From Geomonas anaerohicana (GTDB taxonomy: Bacteria; Desulfobacterota; Desulfuromonadia; Geobacterales; Geobacteraceae), in the NCBI RefSeq assembly GCF_016458305.1, contig NZ_JAEMHL010000020.1, forward strand, positions 1-44,567: 44,567 nt of DNA. The letters are read 5' to 3'. The translations under genes were made by a program, and so were the position numbers. Positions 26,908-35,640 of this stretch are shown piece after piece; position 1 is the first letter of the stretch, and each line of letters starts with the position of its first letter. The notes beneath the pieces were generated by a model. The model was not told the DNA's origin. It saw only the letters and a program-made list of their open reading frames with translations, and made no database searches.

Positions 26908-28368
26908 ATGAACGAGCCAGCTGCGCTGAAACGGATCAGCGAAACGATATGGGAACTGCCGGTGAGCCACAAGGAAGGGATGCTGGTCCCCGCCAGGATC
27001 GTCGCCAGCGAGAAGTTGATCCACGAGATGGACGCCGGGGTGTTCGAGCAGGTGAGCAACGTCGCCACGCTCCCCGGCATCCAGCGCTACGCCTACTGCA
27101 TGCCCGACGGCCACTGGGGCTACGGCTTTCCCATCGGGGGAGTCGCCGCCATGGACCCCGGCTCCGGGGTGATCTCTCCCGGCGGCATCGGCTTCGACAT
27201 CAATTGCGGCATGAGGCTCGTGCTCACCAACCTGACCGCCGAGCAGGTCCAGCCCAAGCTGCACCAGCTGGTCGATCGCCTCTTCGCGCGCATCCCGACC
27301 GGCGTCGGGTGCCACGGCTTCATCAAGATGAAGGGGGACGACTTCCGTTCCGTAGTGCAGCAGGGGTCGCGCTGGTGCCTCAAAAACGGCTTCGCCACCC
27401 AGCAAGACCTTGACATGACCGAGGAAGGAGGGTGCTTCGCAGGAGCGGACGCCTCCGATGTCAGCCAGAAGGCGGTGGAGCGCGGCTACAACCAGTTGGG
27501 GACACTGGGTTCGGGCAACCACTACTGCGAAATCCAGGTGGTGCAGCCCCAGAACATCATGGACCAGCAACTCTCCGAAGCCTTCGGACTGACCACCGTC
27601 CCGAACCAGGTGGTGATCATGTTTCACTGCGGCAGCCGGGGCTTCGGCCACCAGGTAGCTACCGATTACCTGAAACTCTTCCTCTCGGTCATGGAGCGCA
27701 AGTACGGCATCAAGATCGTGGACCGGGAATTGGCCTGTGCCCCCTTCCACTCCCCCGAAGGTCAGGCCTACTTCAGCGCCATGAAATGCGCGGTCAACAT
27801 GGCCTTCGCCAACCGCCAGGTCATCCTGCACCGAATCCGGGAGGTATTCTCCGACCTGTTCCACGCCTCGCCGGATGAACTCGGCATGCGCATGGTCTAC
27901 GACGTCGCCCACAACACCGCCAAGCTGGAAAGGCACCTGGTCAACGGCAGCCGCAAGGAGTTGCTGGTGCACCGCAAGGGTTCCACCCGCGCCTTCGGAC
28001 CTGGGCTCCCGGGGCTCCCGGAGTGCTACCAAAAGACCGGACAGCCGGTGATCATCGGGGGAAGCATGGAAACCGGCTCTTACCTCTTGGCCGGCATGTC
28101 GACAGGGGGGGACGCCTGGTTCACCACGGCGCACGGCAGCGGCAGGACTATGAGCCGGCACGAAGCGAAGAAGAACTTCCGGGGTGACCAGCTGCAGCGC
28201 GACATGGAGCAGCGCGGCATCTACGTGCGCACCGACTCCTTCGGGGGACTCGCCGAGGAAGCGGGTGCAGCCTACAAGAATATCGACGAGGTGGTTGAGG
28301 CAACCGAGCTGGCGGGGCTCAGCAAGCGCGTGGCGCGCCTGGTGCCCATCGGGAACATCAAGGGTTAG
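26908..28368 (+). CDS. rtcB: RNA-splicing/repair ligase RtcB
   Basis: This 486-residue Mn/GTP-dependent ligase joins RNA 2',3'-cyclic phosphate (or 3'-phosphate) to 5'-hydroxyl ends. Metal ligands lie in GFDINCGMR (Cys), GSGNHYCEIQ and HCGSRGFGHQV (His); the guanylylated His is in the GSGRTMSRHEAKK segment. PDGHWGYGFPIGG is the family signature. It follows GGAGG, with ATG at 26908. The archease gene follows after 11 bp, so the two form an operon. The 177 bp upstream (26731-26907) shows no clear sigma54 site or riboswitch. In some bacteria the RtcR activator drives rtcB; none is seen here. Confidence 0.96.
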   Translation: MNEPAALKRISETIWELPVSHKEGMLVPARIVASEKLIHEMDAGVFEQVSNVATLPGIQRYAYCMPDGHWGYGFPIGGVAAMDPGSGVISPGGIGFDINCGMRLVLTNLTAEQVQPKLHQLVDRLFARIPTGVGCHGFIKMKGDDFRSVVQQGSRWCLKNGFATQQDLDMTEEGGCFAGADASDVSQKAVERGYNQLGTLGSGNHYCEIQVVQPQNIMDQQLSEAFGLTTVPNQVVIMFHCGSRGFGHQVATDYLKLFLSVMERKYGIKIVDRELACAPFHSPEGQAYFSAMKCAVNMAFANRQVILHRIREVFSDLFHASPDELGMRMVYDVAHNTAKLERHLVNGSRKELLVHRKGSTRAFGPGLPGLPECYQKTGQPVIIGGSMETGSYLLAGMSTGGDAWFTTAHGSGRTMSRHEAKKNFRGDQLQRDMEQRGIYVRTDSFGGLAEEAGAAYKNIDEVVEATELAGLSKRVARLVPIGNIKG

Positions 28369-28379
28369 GAGGAAAGGCC

Positions 28380-28811
28380 ATGCCGTTCGAGTACCGCAGC
28401 GACATCGCACATGCCGACGTCGCCTTCGACGCCTGGGCGCCGACACTGGAAGAGCTGTTCCGGGAGGCGGCACGGGCCACCATGGAGGTGATGGTGGAAA
28501 ACCTGACCGAGGTGCGCCCGGCCCAGACACTTGAGGTGAAGCTGGAACAGGAAAACGAGGAGATGCTCCTCTTCGACTTTCTCAACGAACTGATCTTCTA
28601 CAAGGATGCGCGCAGGCTGATCCTGCTCCCCGGCGATATCGAGATCTCACCCAGCGACAGCGGACTCGCCGTGCGGGCGACGCTGTCGGGGGAGGAGATC
28701 ACCCCGACCCGGCACGAGATGAGGACCGACGTCAAGGCGGTGACCATGCTGCGCTACAAGGTGGAGCAGGTGCCGCAAGGGTGGCGGGCGACGGTGGTGC
28801 TGGACGTGTAG
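28380..28811 (+). CDS. Archease, RtcB cofactor
   Basis: This 143-residue protein stimulates RtcB guanylylation and turnover. Typical features are the N-terminal HADVAFDAWAPTLEELFREAA, the acidic LLFDFLNELIFYKDA and HEMRTDVKAVTMLRYKVE with the conserved acidic metal residues. The ATG follows AGGAGGAAAGG, 11 bp after rtcB. It converges on the HTH-zinc ribbon gene with only 2 bp between the stops. Confidence 0.95.
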   Translation: MPFEYRSDIAHADVAFDAWAPTLEELFREAARATMEVMVENLTEVRPAQTLEVKLEQENEEMLLFDFLNELIFYKDARRLILLPGDIEISPSDSGLAVRATLSGEEITPTRHEMRTDVKAVTMLRYKVEQVPQGWRATVVLDV

Positions 28812-28813
28812 GT

Positions 28814-29128
28814 TCAACCAATGGTGAAAGAAGGATCGATGATACGTTCGCTGCGGCATACCGGGCAGCGACCCGGCTTTTTCAGGCGCGCTCTCTTCTG
28901 AAATGAAAAACCGCACTCCAGGCAGCGGGGCGGGGTCATGTCCAGCCTGCCGTGGAGTGCGATCCTTAGATGCTCCAGGTGCTCCAGCACCTCCTTTTCC
29001 GAAATCCCCACCAGCCCGGAAAGTTCCTTCGCAGTCAGGCTCTCTCCCCGCAACAAGGCGGCAAGTTCCTGGCGCACGGTGTCCTGCCGCCGCGGCGGGA
29101 CGAAGGGCTGCCCGGGGCGCTCCTTCAC
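28814..29128 (-). CDS. Winged-HTH/zinc-ribbon predicted transcriptional regulator
   Basis: This 104-residue protein matches COG3357-type regulators. An HTH (about 18-58; LTAKELSGLVGISEKEVLEHLEHL) is joined to a zinc ribbon with C69-x2-C72 and C88-x2-C91. Such proteins probably sense or bind nucleic acid through the ribbon. The GTG start overlaps the BON gene stop (GTGA), so it is coupled to that gene. It is convergent with archease; whether it controls rtcB is not shown. Confidence 0.85.
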   Translation of the reverse strand: MKERPGQPFVPPRRQDTVRQELAALLRGESLTAKELSGLVGISEKEVLEHLEHLRIALHGRLDMTPPRCLECGFSFQKRARLKKPGRCPVCRSERIIDPSFTIG

Positions 29129-29853
29129 CCCGTGACCACCAGGTTGTTCACCACCTCACTCACCCCCAGGACGTACCAGGCATCGGACTCGGCGGCAAGC
29201 TTGTTGTTCGGGGTCGGAACCGCCCCATCCATGGTAACCACGCCATCCTTGCTGTGGATGGAGACCTGCGCCGCGTTCACCAGCGGGTCCTTCTCCAGGA
29301 CAATCCTGATCAGGTCCACCAGTTCATCCTCGTTCTCATCCGGGTCGGACCACACTTCGATCCCGTTGACCACGTCCCTGCTGCCCGGCACCCACCAGGC
29401 AAGGACGCCGGCCAACCGCTTGTGCGAGATGCTCTCCGCCCTGCCGTTCAGGATCACGACGCCATCGTTCACCTCGACCTCGATGACCCGCTCCAGCCCC
29501 CGTTGCGCGGTGCCCCGCACCTCTTCCAGGTCCTGCTTGACGATAGCCTGGACCGCGTACTGCATGAAGGCGGGCTCGCTGGAGAGCGCGTTGCAGACAT
29601 GGTCGCGGATGGCACCGTCCTCCATCTGCTCGGACGGCTCGACGTGCAACCGGTCCACGATGCCGCTCACCGGCGCAGGCGACGCAGCGATCTTAAGAGC
29701 AAGCTTCTTGGCGGCAATCCCCCCAACCTCCCCCGCAACGGTTACCACACCATCGGCAAAGTCCAGTTCAATGGGATGGCCGTGCAGGTTCACCCGCGGC
29801 TCCCGCTCGAGTGCAGCCCGAATGGTTCCGATGACCTCATCCGCTCTGATCAT
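29125..29853 (-). CDS. Triple-BON domain protein
   Basis: This 242-residue protein has three BON-type repeats (about 1-65, 75-150 and 155-240), each with a GxVxLxGxV-like turn (DGVVTVAGEVGG, DGVVILNGRAES, DGVVTMDGAVPT). BON domains bind phospholipids or support envelope or nucleoid structures. No signal peptide is present, so it is probably cytosolic. The ATG at 29853 follows GGGGGAG; an ATG at 29898 lacks a site. It is followed by the overlapping regulator gene. Confidence 0.85.
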   Translation of the reverse strand: MIRADEVIGTIRAALEREPRVNLHGHPIELDFADGVVTVAGEVGGIAAKKLALKIAASPAPVSGIVDRLHVEPSEQMEDGAIRDHVCNALSSEPAFMQYAVQAIVKQDLEEVRGTAQRGLERVIEVEVNDGVVILNGRAESISHKRLAGVLAWWVPGSRDVVNGIEVWSDPDENEDELVDLIRIVLEKDPLVNAAQVSIHSKDGVVTMDGAVPTPNNKLAAESDAWYVLGVSEVVNNLVVTG

Positions 29854-29948
29854 GCCTCTCCCCCTTCCCAGCTCATTCTTAGGAAGAATCGTTCCCATGT
29901 GAACGGCCGGAGCTAGAGATTAATAAACGTCACGAAAACAACGGATAC

Positions 29949-29976
29949 ATTGTAGCATGGGGAGGAATGTTGTCGA
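29949..29976 (-). promoter_or_regulatory. Promoter of the BON-regulator operon
   Basis: On the minus strand, TCGACA (29971-29976) and TACAAT (29949-29954) are 16 bp apart, the -10 being extended by TGC. The start is near 29942, a leader of about 90 nt. Confidence 0.6.
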
Positions 29977-30043
29977 ACGTGGGCGGGATAGGAGAACGGG
30001 GCGAAACAACGATGCTGAGTTGCCGGAAGAAAGAGTGGAGAAA

Positions 30044-30074
30044 CAAAAGCGGCGGCAGGAGTGCTGCCGCCGCT
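30044..30074 (-). terminator. Terminator of the amino-acid ABC operon
   Basis: AGCGGCGGCAG (30048-30058) / CTGCCGCCGCT (30064-30074) is an 11-bp perfect stem with a 5-base loop, followed on minus by TTTTG. It lies just past the ATP-binding gene stop. Confidence 0.88.
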
Positions 30075-30078
30075 GGTG

Positions 30079-30858
30079 CTAGAGGATGCGGTTCAGGAAG
30101 GATTTGATGCGGTCGTGTTCCATCTGGTTGGCGAAGAAGTCCTCAGGGGTACCCTGGGCCACGAAGGCCCCCTTCTCCATGAAGATGACCCGGTCTGCCA
30201 TCTCCTTGGCGAAACCCATCTGGTGGGTGACGATGATCATGGTCATCCCCTCTTTGCCGAGGTCGCGAATGGTATCGAACACCTCACCGATCAGTTCCGG
30301 ATCGAGAGCCGAGGTGGGCTCGTCGAAGAGCATCAGTTTGGGGCGCATGGCGAGCGCGCGCGCGATGGCGACGCGCTGTTTCTGGCCGCCGGAAAGGGTG
30401 GCGGGATAGACGTCGCGCTTGTCGGAGAGGCCGACCTTGGCCAGCATGTCCAGGGCGATTTCGCGCGCCTGCTCCGGGCTCTTCTTCTGCACTGTGAGCG
30501 GTCCTTCCATCACGTTGCCCAACACGGTCATGTGCGGGAACAGGTTGAAGTGCTGGAACACCATCCCGATCTCGGAGCGCAGCGCACAGATCTTGTGCGG
30601 CACGTCCAGGTGCCGGCGCCCGTGCTTGCTGGTCACGTAGCCGATCTCGTTCCCCTCGAAGACGATGGTCCCCTCCTCGATCTCCTCGAGGAAGTTGATG
30701 GAGCGCAACAGGGTGGACTTCCCTGACCCGGAAGGGCCGATGATGACCACGATCTCGCCGGGGCAGACGTCGAGGTCGACGCCGTTGACGGCGGTGAGCG
30801 AGCCGAAGTGCTTGGTGATCCCCTTGAGGCTTAACAACGGTTGGTTAGCGGTTTTCAT
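30079..30858 (-). CDS. Polar amino-acid ABC transporter, ATP-binding protein
   Basis: This 259-residue ATPase of the GlnQ/HisP type powers amino-acid import. Walker A is GPSGSGKST (41-49), the signature is LSGGQKQRVAIARAL, Walker B is LMLFDEPTSALDPE, and the H-loop is VTHQMGFAKEMADR. It overlaps the permease stop by 14 bp. The substrate (glutamine, glutamate, arginine or another polar amino acid) cannot be read from the sequence. Confidence 0.95.
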   Translation of the reverse strand: MKTANQPLLSLKGITKHFGSLTAVNGVDLDVCPGEIVVIIGPSGSGKSTLLRSINFLEEIEEGTIVFEGNEIGYVTSKHGRRHLDVPHKICALRSEIGMVFQHFNLFPHMTVLGNVMEGPLTVQKKSPEQAREIALDMLAKVGLSDKRDVYPATLSGGQKQRVAIARALAMRPKLMLFDEPTSALDPELIGEVFDTIRDLGKEGMTMIIVTHQMGFAKEMADRVIFMEKGAFVAQGTPEDFFANQMEHDRIKSFLNRIL

Positions 30859-31864
30859 AGATGCCGGCCCGAACCTCGATCTTTTCGAAGACGAAGGTGA
30901 AGATGGTGGTGAACAGCAGGTAGATGAGCGCCGCCAGGATCAGCGCCGTAACGTTGAAGTAGGCGTTGAACATCTGGTCCGCGGAGCGCATCAGTTCGAC
31001 CATGGCGATGGTGGAAACGAGCGCCGTGTCCTTGATCAGCGCGATGAACTCGTTGCCGATGGGGGGCATGAGGCGCTTGTAGGTCTGCGGGATGATGACC
31101 CGGCGCATCGCCTGCCAGTAACTCATGCCGATGGCCTTGGCAGCCTCCATCTGGCCGTGCTCGATGCTCTGGATGCCGCCGCGGATGATCTCGCCCAGGT
31201 AGGCCGAGTAGTTGAGACCGAGACCGAGAATGGCGGCGGTGAAGGGTTTGAAGGTGATGCCCAGGGACGGGAGGCCGTAGTAGATGAAGAAGAGCTGCAG
31301 CAGCAGCGGTGTGCCGCGGAAGAGCCAGATGAAGAACCAGCAGATTGCCGACACCGGCTTGAAGGTGCTGATGCGCCCAAGCGCGATGAGGAGGCCGCCG
31401 ATGGGCGAAATGAGGATGATGCACACCACGAGGGTAATGGTCATCACGGCACCCTTCAGCAGCTGAGGCAGGAAGCGAAGGCAGTCCTCGATGAACACCT
31501 TGTAGCGCGGCTTCTGCTCCTGCTTGACCGAGGCGAGGAAGTTCAACGCCTCGCTGTTGTCGGGGTAGACGGCCAGGACTTCCTTCGCAGCGGAGCTTGC
31601 CTGCTCCATGTCCTTCAGGGCGAATTGCAGTCTTGCAATCTGCATCCTGCTCCTGACGAAGGCGCCGCTTTCGTCGCCCTTCTCGAACTCGACCTTCTTC
31701 AGCAGGGCAATGGCGGCGGGAAGATCCCCCTGCGCCATGGCGTCGTTGGCGTCGGTGAAGAGCTGATCGTAATCCTTGGCGAAGCAGACCGAAGCCAGGA
31801 GTAACAGCAAGCATGAAAAAAGCAGGATCGCTCTTTTGACGACCCTGCCGGTAAAAAATTTCAT
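30845..31864 (-). CDS. Amino-acid ABC permease with an N-terminal signal and TPR-like domain
   Basis: This is a 339-residue fusion-like permease. Residues 1-29 form a signal or anchor helix, and about 31-112 are a periplasmic helical domain with TPR-like repeats (DLPAAIALLKKVEFEKGD; LKDMEQASSAAKEVLAVYPDN). A HisM/GlnP-type permease core with about five helices follows (from residue 125; EAA loop EAAKAIGMSYWQAMRRVIIPQ). Ordinary permeases of this class have about 220 residues and no such leader. The ATG at 31864 follows AGG; a GTG two codons upstream is possible. Confidence 0.9.
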   Translation of the reverse strand: MKFFTGRVVKRAILLFSCLLLLLASVCFAKDYDQLFTDANDAMAQGDLPAAIALLKKVEFEKGDESGAFVRSRMQIARLQFALKDMEQASSAAKEVLAVYPDNSEALNFLASVKQEQKPRYKVFIEDCLRFLPQLLKGAVMTITLVVCIILISPIGGLLIALGRISTFKPVSAICWFFIWLFRGTPLLLQLFFIYYGLPSLGITFKPFTAAILGLGLNYSAYLGEIIRGGIQSIEHGQMEAAKAIGMSYWQAMRRVIIPQTYKRLMPPIGNEFIALIKDTALVSTIAMVELMRSADQMFNAYFNVTALILAALIYLLFTTIFTFVFEKIEVRAGIYENR

Positions 31865-31892
31865 CGGCACACCTGATTTAACTGTGGCAGTC

Positions 31893-31912
31893 CCCCCTCC
31901 CCGCGGAGGGGG
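31893..31912 (-). promoter_or_regulatory. Intercistronic hairpin between binding protein and permease
   Basis: CCCCCTCC (31893-31900) / GGAGGGGG (31905-31912) with a 4-base loop lies in the 63-bp gap. No T-run follows on minus, so it is more likely an mRNA-stability or attenuation element that lets the binding protein exceed the membrane genes. Confidence 0.5.
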
Positions 31913-31927
31913 AGGGGGAAACGTTAA

Positions 31928-32722
31928 CTATTTCCACTTCTTCGGGTTGGTGATGTCCTCGCCGAACCACTTCTTGGAGATCTTGGCCATGGTGCCATCC
32001 TTGACCATCTTGTCGAGGGTCTTCTGAACGGCTTCACGCAGCTCCACGTCTTCCTTGCGGAAGGCAACGCCGAACGGCTCCTTGGTGATGTTGCCCGGGA
32101 GGATGCGGAACTTGCCGGGGCGCTTGGCGATGAAGTCGCGGCCGGTGGCGTCGTCGATGATGACGGTGTCGAGACGGTCGGATTCGAGGTCGAGCAGCGC
32201 CTTCGGGTTGTCTTCGTACTCACGCACCTCGGCAGGGGCTGCCGGAAGCTTCTTGACGGCCTCGACGGCGGAGGAACCCTTCTGAACACCTACCTTGGCG
32301 CCTTTCAGGTCAGCAAGCTTCTTGTGCTTTTTGTCGGCGAAACGGACCACAGCGACCTGGCCGTCCATCTTGTACGGCTTGGTGAAGGCAACTTCCTTCT
32401 TACGCTCGTCGGTGATGGTCATGCCGTTCCAGATGCAGTCGAACTTCTTGGAGTTGAGAGCGTGGATGACGCCGTCCCATGCGGTCGGCTGCCAGTTGAT
32501 CTTGATGCCGAGACGCTTGCCGACTTCTTCAGCTGCATCGATGTCAAAGCCGACCAACTGCCCCTTGTCGTTGCGGTAGCCCATCGGGGGAAATGCATCA
32601 TCGAGGCCGATGGTCAGAGCACCCTGGCTTTTGACCCTTTTGAAGGAACCGTCGCCGGCAAAGGCAGAGACGGCACAGGCAAGGACAAGCAGAGACGACA
32701 GGACAACCCAGATCTTTTTCAC
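31928..32722 (-). CDS. Periplasmic amino-acid-binding protein of the ABC transporter
   Basis: This is a 264-residue solute-binding protein (SBP family 3). The signal peptide is about 1-22 (ending VSAFA). The ligand fold shows LTIGLDDAFPPMGY, GFDIDAAEEVGKRLG, TITDERKKEVAFTKPY and GVQKGSSAVEAV. It delivers a polar amino acid to the adjacent permease. The start is GTG at 32722 after AAAGGAG. It is first in the SBP-permease-ATPase operon. The 299 bp upstream (to 33021) hold the promoter of the divergent gene; no clear minus-strand promoter was found. Confidence 0.93.
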   Translation of the reverse strand: MKKIWVVLSSLLVLACAVSAFAGDGSFKRVKSQGALTIGLDDAFPPMGYRNDKGQLVGFDIDAAEEVGKRLGIKINWQPTAWDGVIHALNSKKFDCIWNGMTITDERKKEVAFTKPYKMDGQVAVVRFADKKHKKLADLKGAKVGVQKGSSAVEAVKKLPAAPAEVREYEDNPKALLDLESDRLDTVIIDDATGRDFIAKRPGKFRILPGNITKEPFGVAFRKEDVELREAVQKTLDKMVKDGTMAKISKKWFGEDITNPKKWK

Positions 32723-32944
32723 GTTTACGCTCCTTTTCTATGCTGTGGTCGGTGATGGTGAAGCTTAGAAATATTTGATGTAAACAAACAGGCGTTTAGA
32801 CCGGCGGATTATTGCAGAATATGGCGGAAGCGTCAAGAAGATAACAGGACTTGCCCCAGGCAGAACCATAAGGTGACAACGTAGTTCGGCAGGCACAGCG
32901 ACTGCGCCTTTTTGTCAGCTCCGGGCCCGGTACCGTATACCATG

Positions 32945-32973
32945 TTGCCCCTATTTTTCCAAAAAAGTATAAT
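32945..32973 (+). promoter_or_regulatory. Promoter of the BioD/DRTGG gene
   Basis: TTGCCC (32945-32950) and a perfect TATAAT (32968-32973) are 17 bp apart, with a start near 32980 and a leader of about 42 nt. Confidence 0.75.
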
Positions 32974-33021
32974 CCGGGTGATAGGTACCAACACGTAAGA
33001 AAGGCCACGAGGCTTAGACAT

Positions 33022-34116
33022 ATGTGTAAAAAGATTTTCATTGCTGCCACCGGCCAGCATTGCGGCAAGACCACCATCAGTCTGTCGCTGCTCCACCTGG
33101 CCAAGCAGAGATACGCCCGCGTGGGCTTCATAAAACCGATCGGTCCCAAAGTCTTCATGCTGGACGGCGTGGAGATGGATATGGATGCGGCGCTCATTGC
33201 CTCCATCTACGGCATGGAGGCGGACCGCAAGCTCATGTCGCCCGTTGTCGTCGGGAAAGGCTATACCAAACGGTACCTCTCCGGCGAGATCGCACCCGAG
33301 GCTCCCCTTGAGGCTATCAAGAAAGCCGTCAGCGAATTGGAAGCCAAGAACGACTTCCTGATCATCGAGGGGTCCGGTCATGGCGGCGTCGGTTCGGTGG
33401 TGGGTATCAACAACGCGCAGATCGCCCGCACCCTCGATGCGCCGGTGATCATGGTCGCCAGCGGCGGCATCGGCTGCGTCATCGACTCGGTGCAATTGAA
33501 CCTCTCCCTGTTCCAGCAGCAGGGCGCGCAGGTGAAGCTGGTCCTGGTGAACAAGCTTCTGGCCAACAAGCGCGAGGAGACCCTGGGGTACCTGAGAGCA
33601 TTCTTCGAGAGCCGCCAGCAGAACGTGGCGGGGGCCTTCGACTACTCGCCCACCCTGGCCAACCCCACCCTGCTCGACCTCTCCAAGCTTCTGAAGCTGC
33701 CGCTGCAAGGGGACCAGGAAGGCAAGAACCGGATCATCAACCACATCCAGTTGGGGGCCGCTTCATCGCAACGGGTCATCGACACCCTGCAGGACTCCAC
33801 GCTGCTGATCACCACCAGCTCGAGGGACGAATTGATCGTCACCGCGTCAGCCCTGTACAACATCCCGGCCTACCGCAGCAAGCTGGCGGGGATCGTGGTC
33901 CCGGGTTCCGCGCCGGTGTCGGCCATCACCCAGCGGATCCTCGACGACAGCAACATCCCGTACCTGCGCACGTCGCAGAATACCGCGGAAACCTTCATCA
34001 CCCTCACCGAGCATGTCTCGAAGATCACGGCGGACGACAAGGAAAAGATCGACCTGATCAAGTCCACCGCCGAGAGCGTCTTCGACTTCGACGTCATCGA
34101 CGCCATGAGCCGTTAA
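33022..34116 (+). CDS. BioD-like P-loop and DRTGG domain protein (phosphotransacetylase N-terminus type)
   Basis: This 364-residue protein matches COG0857. The N-terminal BioD-like NTPase has P-loop GQHCGKTT (11-18), FIKPIGPK, and LIIEGSGHGGVG. The C-terminal DRTGG-type domain (about 220-330) is known from the N-terminal half of long phosphotransacetylases. The acetyl-transferring domain is absent, so this is the stand-alone regulatory form; its role is unknown, perhaps nucleotide-dependent control of acetate metabolism. It has its own promoter and a bidirectional terminator. The ATG follows ACGAGG. Confidence 0.85.
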   Translation: MCKKIFIAATGQHCGKTTISLSLLHLAKQRYARVGFIKPIGPKVFMLDGVEMDMDAALIASIYGMEADRKLMSPVVVGKGYTKRYLSGEIAPEAPLEAIKKAVSELEAKNDFLIIEGSGHGGVGSVVGINNAQIARTLDAPVIMVASGGIGCVIDSVQLNLSLFQQQGAQVKLVLVNKLLANKREETLGYLRAFFESRQQNVAGAFDYSPTLANPTLLDLSKLLKLPLQGDQEGKNRIINHIQLGAASSQRVIDTLQDSTLLITTSSRDELIVTASALYNIPAYRSKLAGIVVPGSAPVSAITQRILDDSNIPYLRTSQNTAETFITLTEHVSKITADDKEKIDLIKSTAESVFDFDVIDAMSR

Positions 34117-34133
34117 GAGAGAACCATAAAAAC

Positions 34134-34172
34134 AAAAAGAGCCGGAGGGGACGCATCCTCTCCGGCTCTTTT
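34134..34172. terminator. Bidirectional terminator between the BioD/DRTGG and DUF512 genes
   Basis: GAGCCGGAG (34139-34147) / CTCCGGCTC (34160-34168) extends inward by GGA/TCC. TTTTC follows on plus and an A-run (34134-34138) precedes it, giving T on minus. It serves both convergent genes. Confidence 0.92.
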
Positions 34173-34189
34173 CTTTCTGCCTTGCGTTT

Positions 34190-35488
34190 TTACCCCAGAC
34201 GCTGCACCAGGGCGTCGTAGATCCCATACGGAGTCGACTCGACCACCTGCACCTCCGCCCCCAGCTGCTGCTCCACGTCGGCCAGGGTCAGGTCGTCCAG
34301 AAAAACGCCCTCCCCCTCCTTCAGCATCACGTCAGGCACGAGCACCACTTCTCCCAGTTCCATCCCCTGCAGGGCTGCCACGACGTCTGCGCCGCACACC
34401 AGCCCGGTGACAGTGACCGTCGGGCCGAAGAGCCTGTTGCGCACCGCCACCGGCTGCATGGTCACCCCGGTCGCACCGGAAAGCTCTTTCAGGAAATCGG
34501 ACAGATAACGGTAGGGGGATTCGCCGGTGACCACCGTCAACTTCGCCGGCTTGAGGGCTTCGGCCTCCTCAAGCACCTGTTCCGCCTCCGAGAGGAACAG
34601 CGGGATCATGCCGACGCCGTTCTCCAACTGCGGCAGGTCGCCGTAATTGTCCAGTCCTGGAAACGGCACGTCGCCCTTGATATAGAACTCGTCGGCGAGG
34701 AACAGGAAGGGAGCACCCAGGCGCTCTTCAAGCTGCCGGGACTCCGGGTACCACCTGCCGATAAAGTCGGCGGCGAACTCCTTGGTCACCGGGGCCAGTG
34801 CCGGCAGGTTCTGCCTGTGCTCGGTCAACCCCACCGGCACCACCGCCAGCGATGCCACCCATGGGTACAGATCAGCCAGGTCGGCGACCGTGCGGGCGAA
34901 GGCCTCCCCGTCGTTCCAGCCCGGGCAGAGCACCACCTGGGTGTGCATGGTGATGCGCGCCTCGGCCAGCTCCCGCATCACGTCCAGGATCGGAAGTACG
35001 CCGCTTTTCCCCAGGAGCTTCTCGCGCAACGCAGAGTCGGTGGCGTGGACGGAAATGTAGAGCGGGGAGAGCCGCTGTTCCTTGATGCGGTCCAGTTCGG
35101 CGCGGCCGATGTTGGCCATGGTCACGTAGTTGCCGTAGAGAAAGGAGAGGCGGTAATCCTCGTCCTTCACGTACAGGGGACCGCGCAGCCCGCGGGGCAA
35201 CTGGTGCACGAAGCAGAACACGCAGTTGTTGCCGCAGCGCGCCGGCGCCGGGGCCTGAAAGGAGATGCCCAGCGGCTCCCCTTCGTCCCGCTCAACCTCG
35301 AGGTCCCAAAGCTCGCCGTCCGCCTTTTCGACTTCCAGCTCAAGTTCGTCGTCCGAAGCAAAATAGTTGTAATCGATGACGTCCCGCAAGGGGTGGCCAT
35401 TCACCGACAGCAGCCGGTCGCCCGGCTCGAGCTCCAGCTCTTCGGCTATGCTGCCGGGCATTACTTTATCGATAGTCAGTCCTGACAT
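34190..35488 (-). CDS. PDZ - radical SAM - DUF512 protein
   Basis: This 432-residue protein is cytosolic. A PDZ-like domain (about 3-60; GDRLLSVNGHPLRDVIDYNY) is followed by a radical-SAM-type cluster motif C85-x3-C89-x2-C92 (CGNNCVFC), a core with SVHATDSALREKLLGKSG, and a C-terminal DUF512 (GRWYPESRQ; LDNYGDLPQLENGVGMIP). This is the TIGR03279-like oxidoreductase family seen in cyanobacteria, clostridia and Geobacter, with no settled function. The ATG follows GAGGG. The spacing C-x3-C-x2-C is the usual radical SAM form. Confidence 0.88.
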   Translation of the reverse strand: MSGLTIDKVMPGSIAEELELEPGDRLLSVNGHPLRDVIDYNYFASDDELELEVEKADGELWDLEVERDEGEPLGISFQAPAPARCGNNCVFCFVHQLPRGLRGPLYVKDEDYRLSFLYGNYVTMANIGRAELDRIKEQRLSPLYISVHATDSALREKLLGKSGVLPILDVMRELAEARITMHTQVVLCPGWNDGEAFARTVADLADLYPWVASLAVVPVGLTEHRQNLPALAPVTKEFAADFIGRWYPESRQLEERLGAPFLFLADEFYIKGDVPFPGLDNYGDLPQLENGVGMIPLFLSEAEQVLEEAEALKPAKLTVVTGESPYRYLSDFLKELSGATGVTMQPVAVRNRLFGPTVTVTGLVCGADVVAALQGMELGEVVLVPDVMLKEGEGVFLDDLTLADVEQQLGAEVQVVESTPYGIYDALVQRLG

Positions 35489-35640
35489 GAAATCCCTCTT
35501 GGTGCGCGCCCCGCGGCCGAAGTGGAGATTTTCGGGCTGCGGGAACAGCTGTCGCAGGATAACCGGCGAAGCAACTGGCGTGAGAGCGGCGGCGCGCAGA
35601 ATTTAATGATAGGTGGAGAAGGAGGAATTTGGCAACAGAT

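Noticed and set aside
32796..33206. Minus-strand frame overlapping the BioD/DRTGG start
   Set aside because: It is antisense to a gene with a strong promoter and a P-loop domain.
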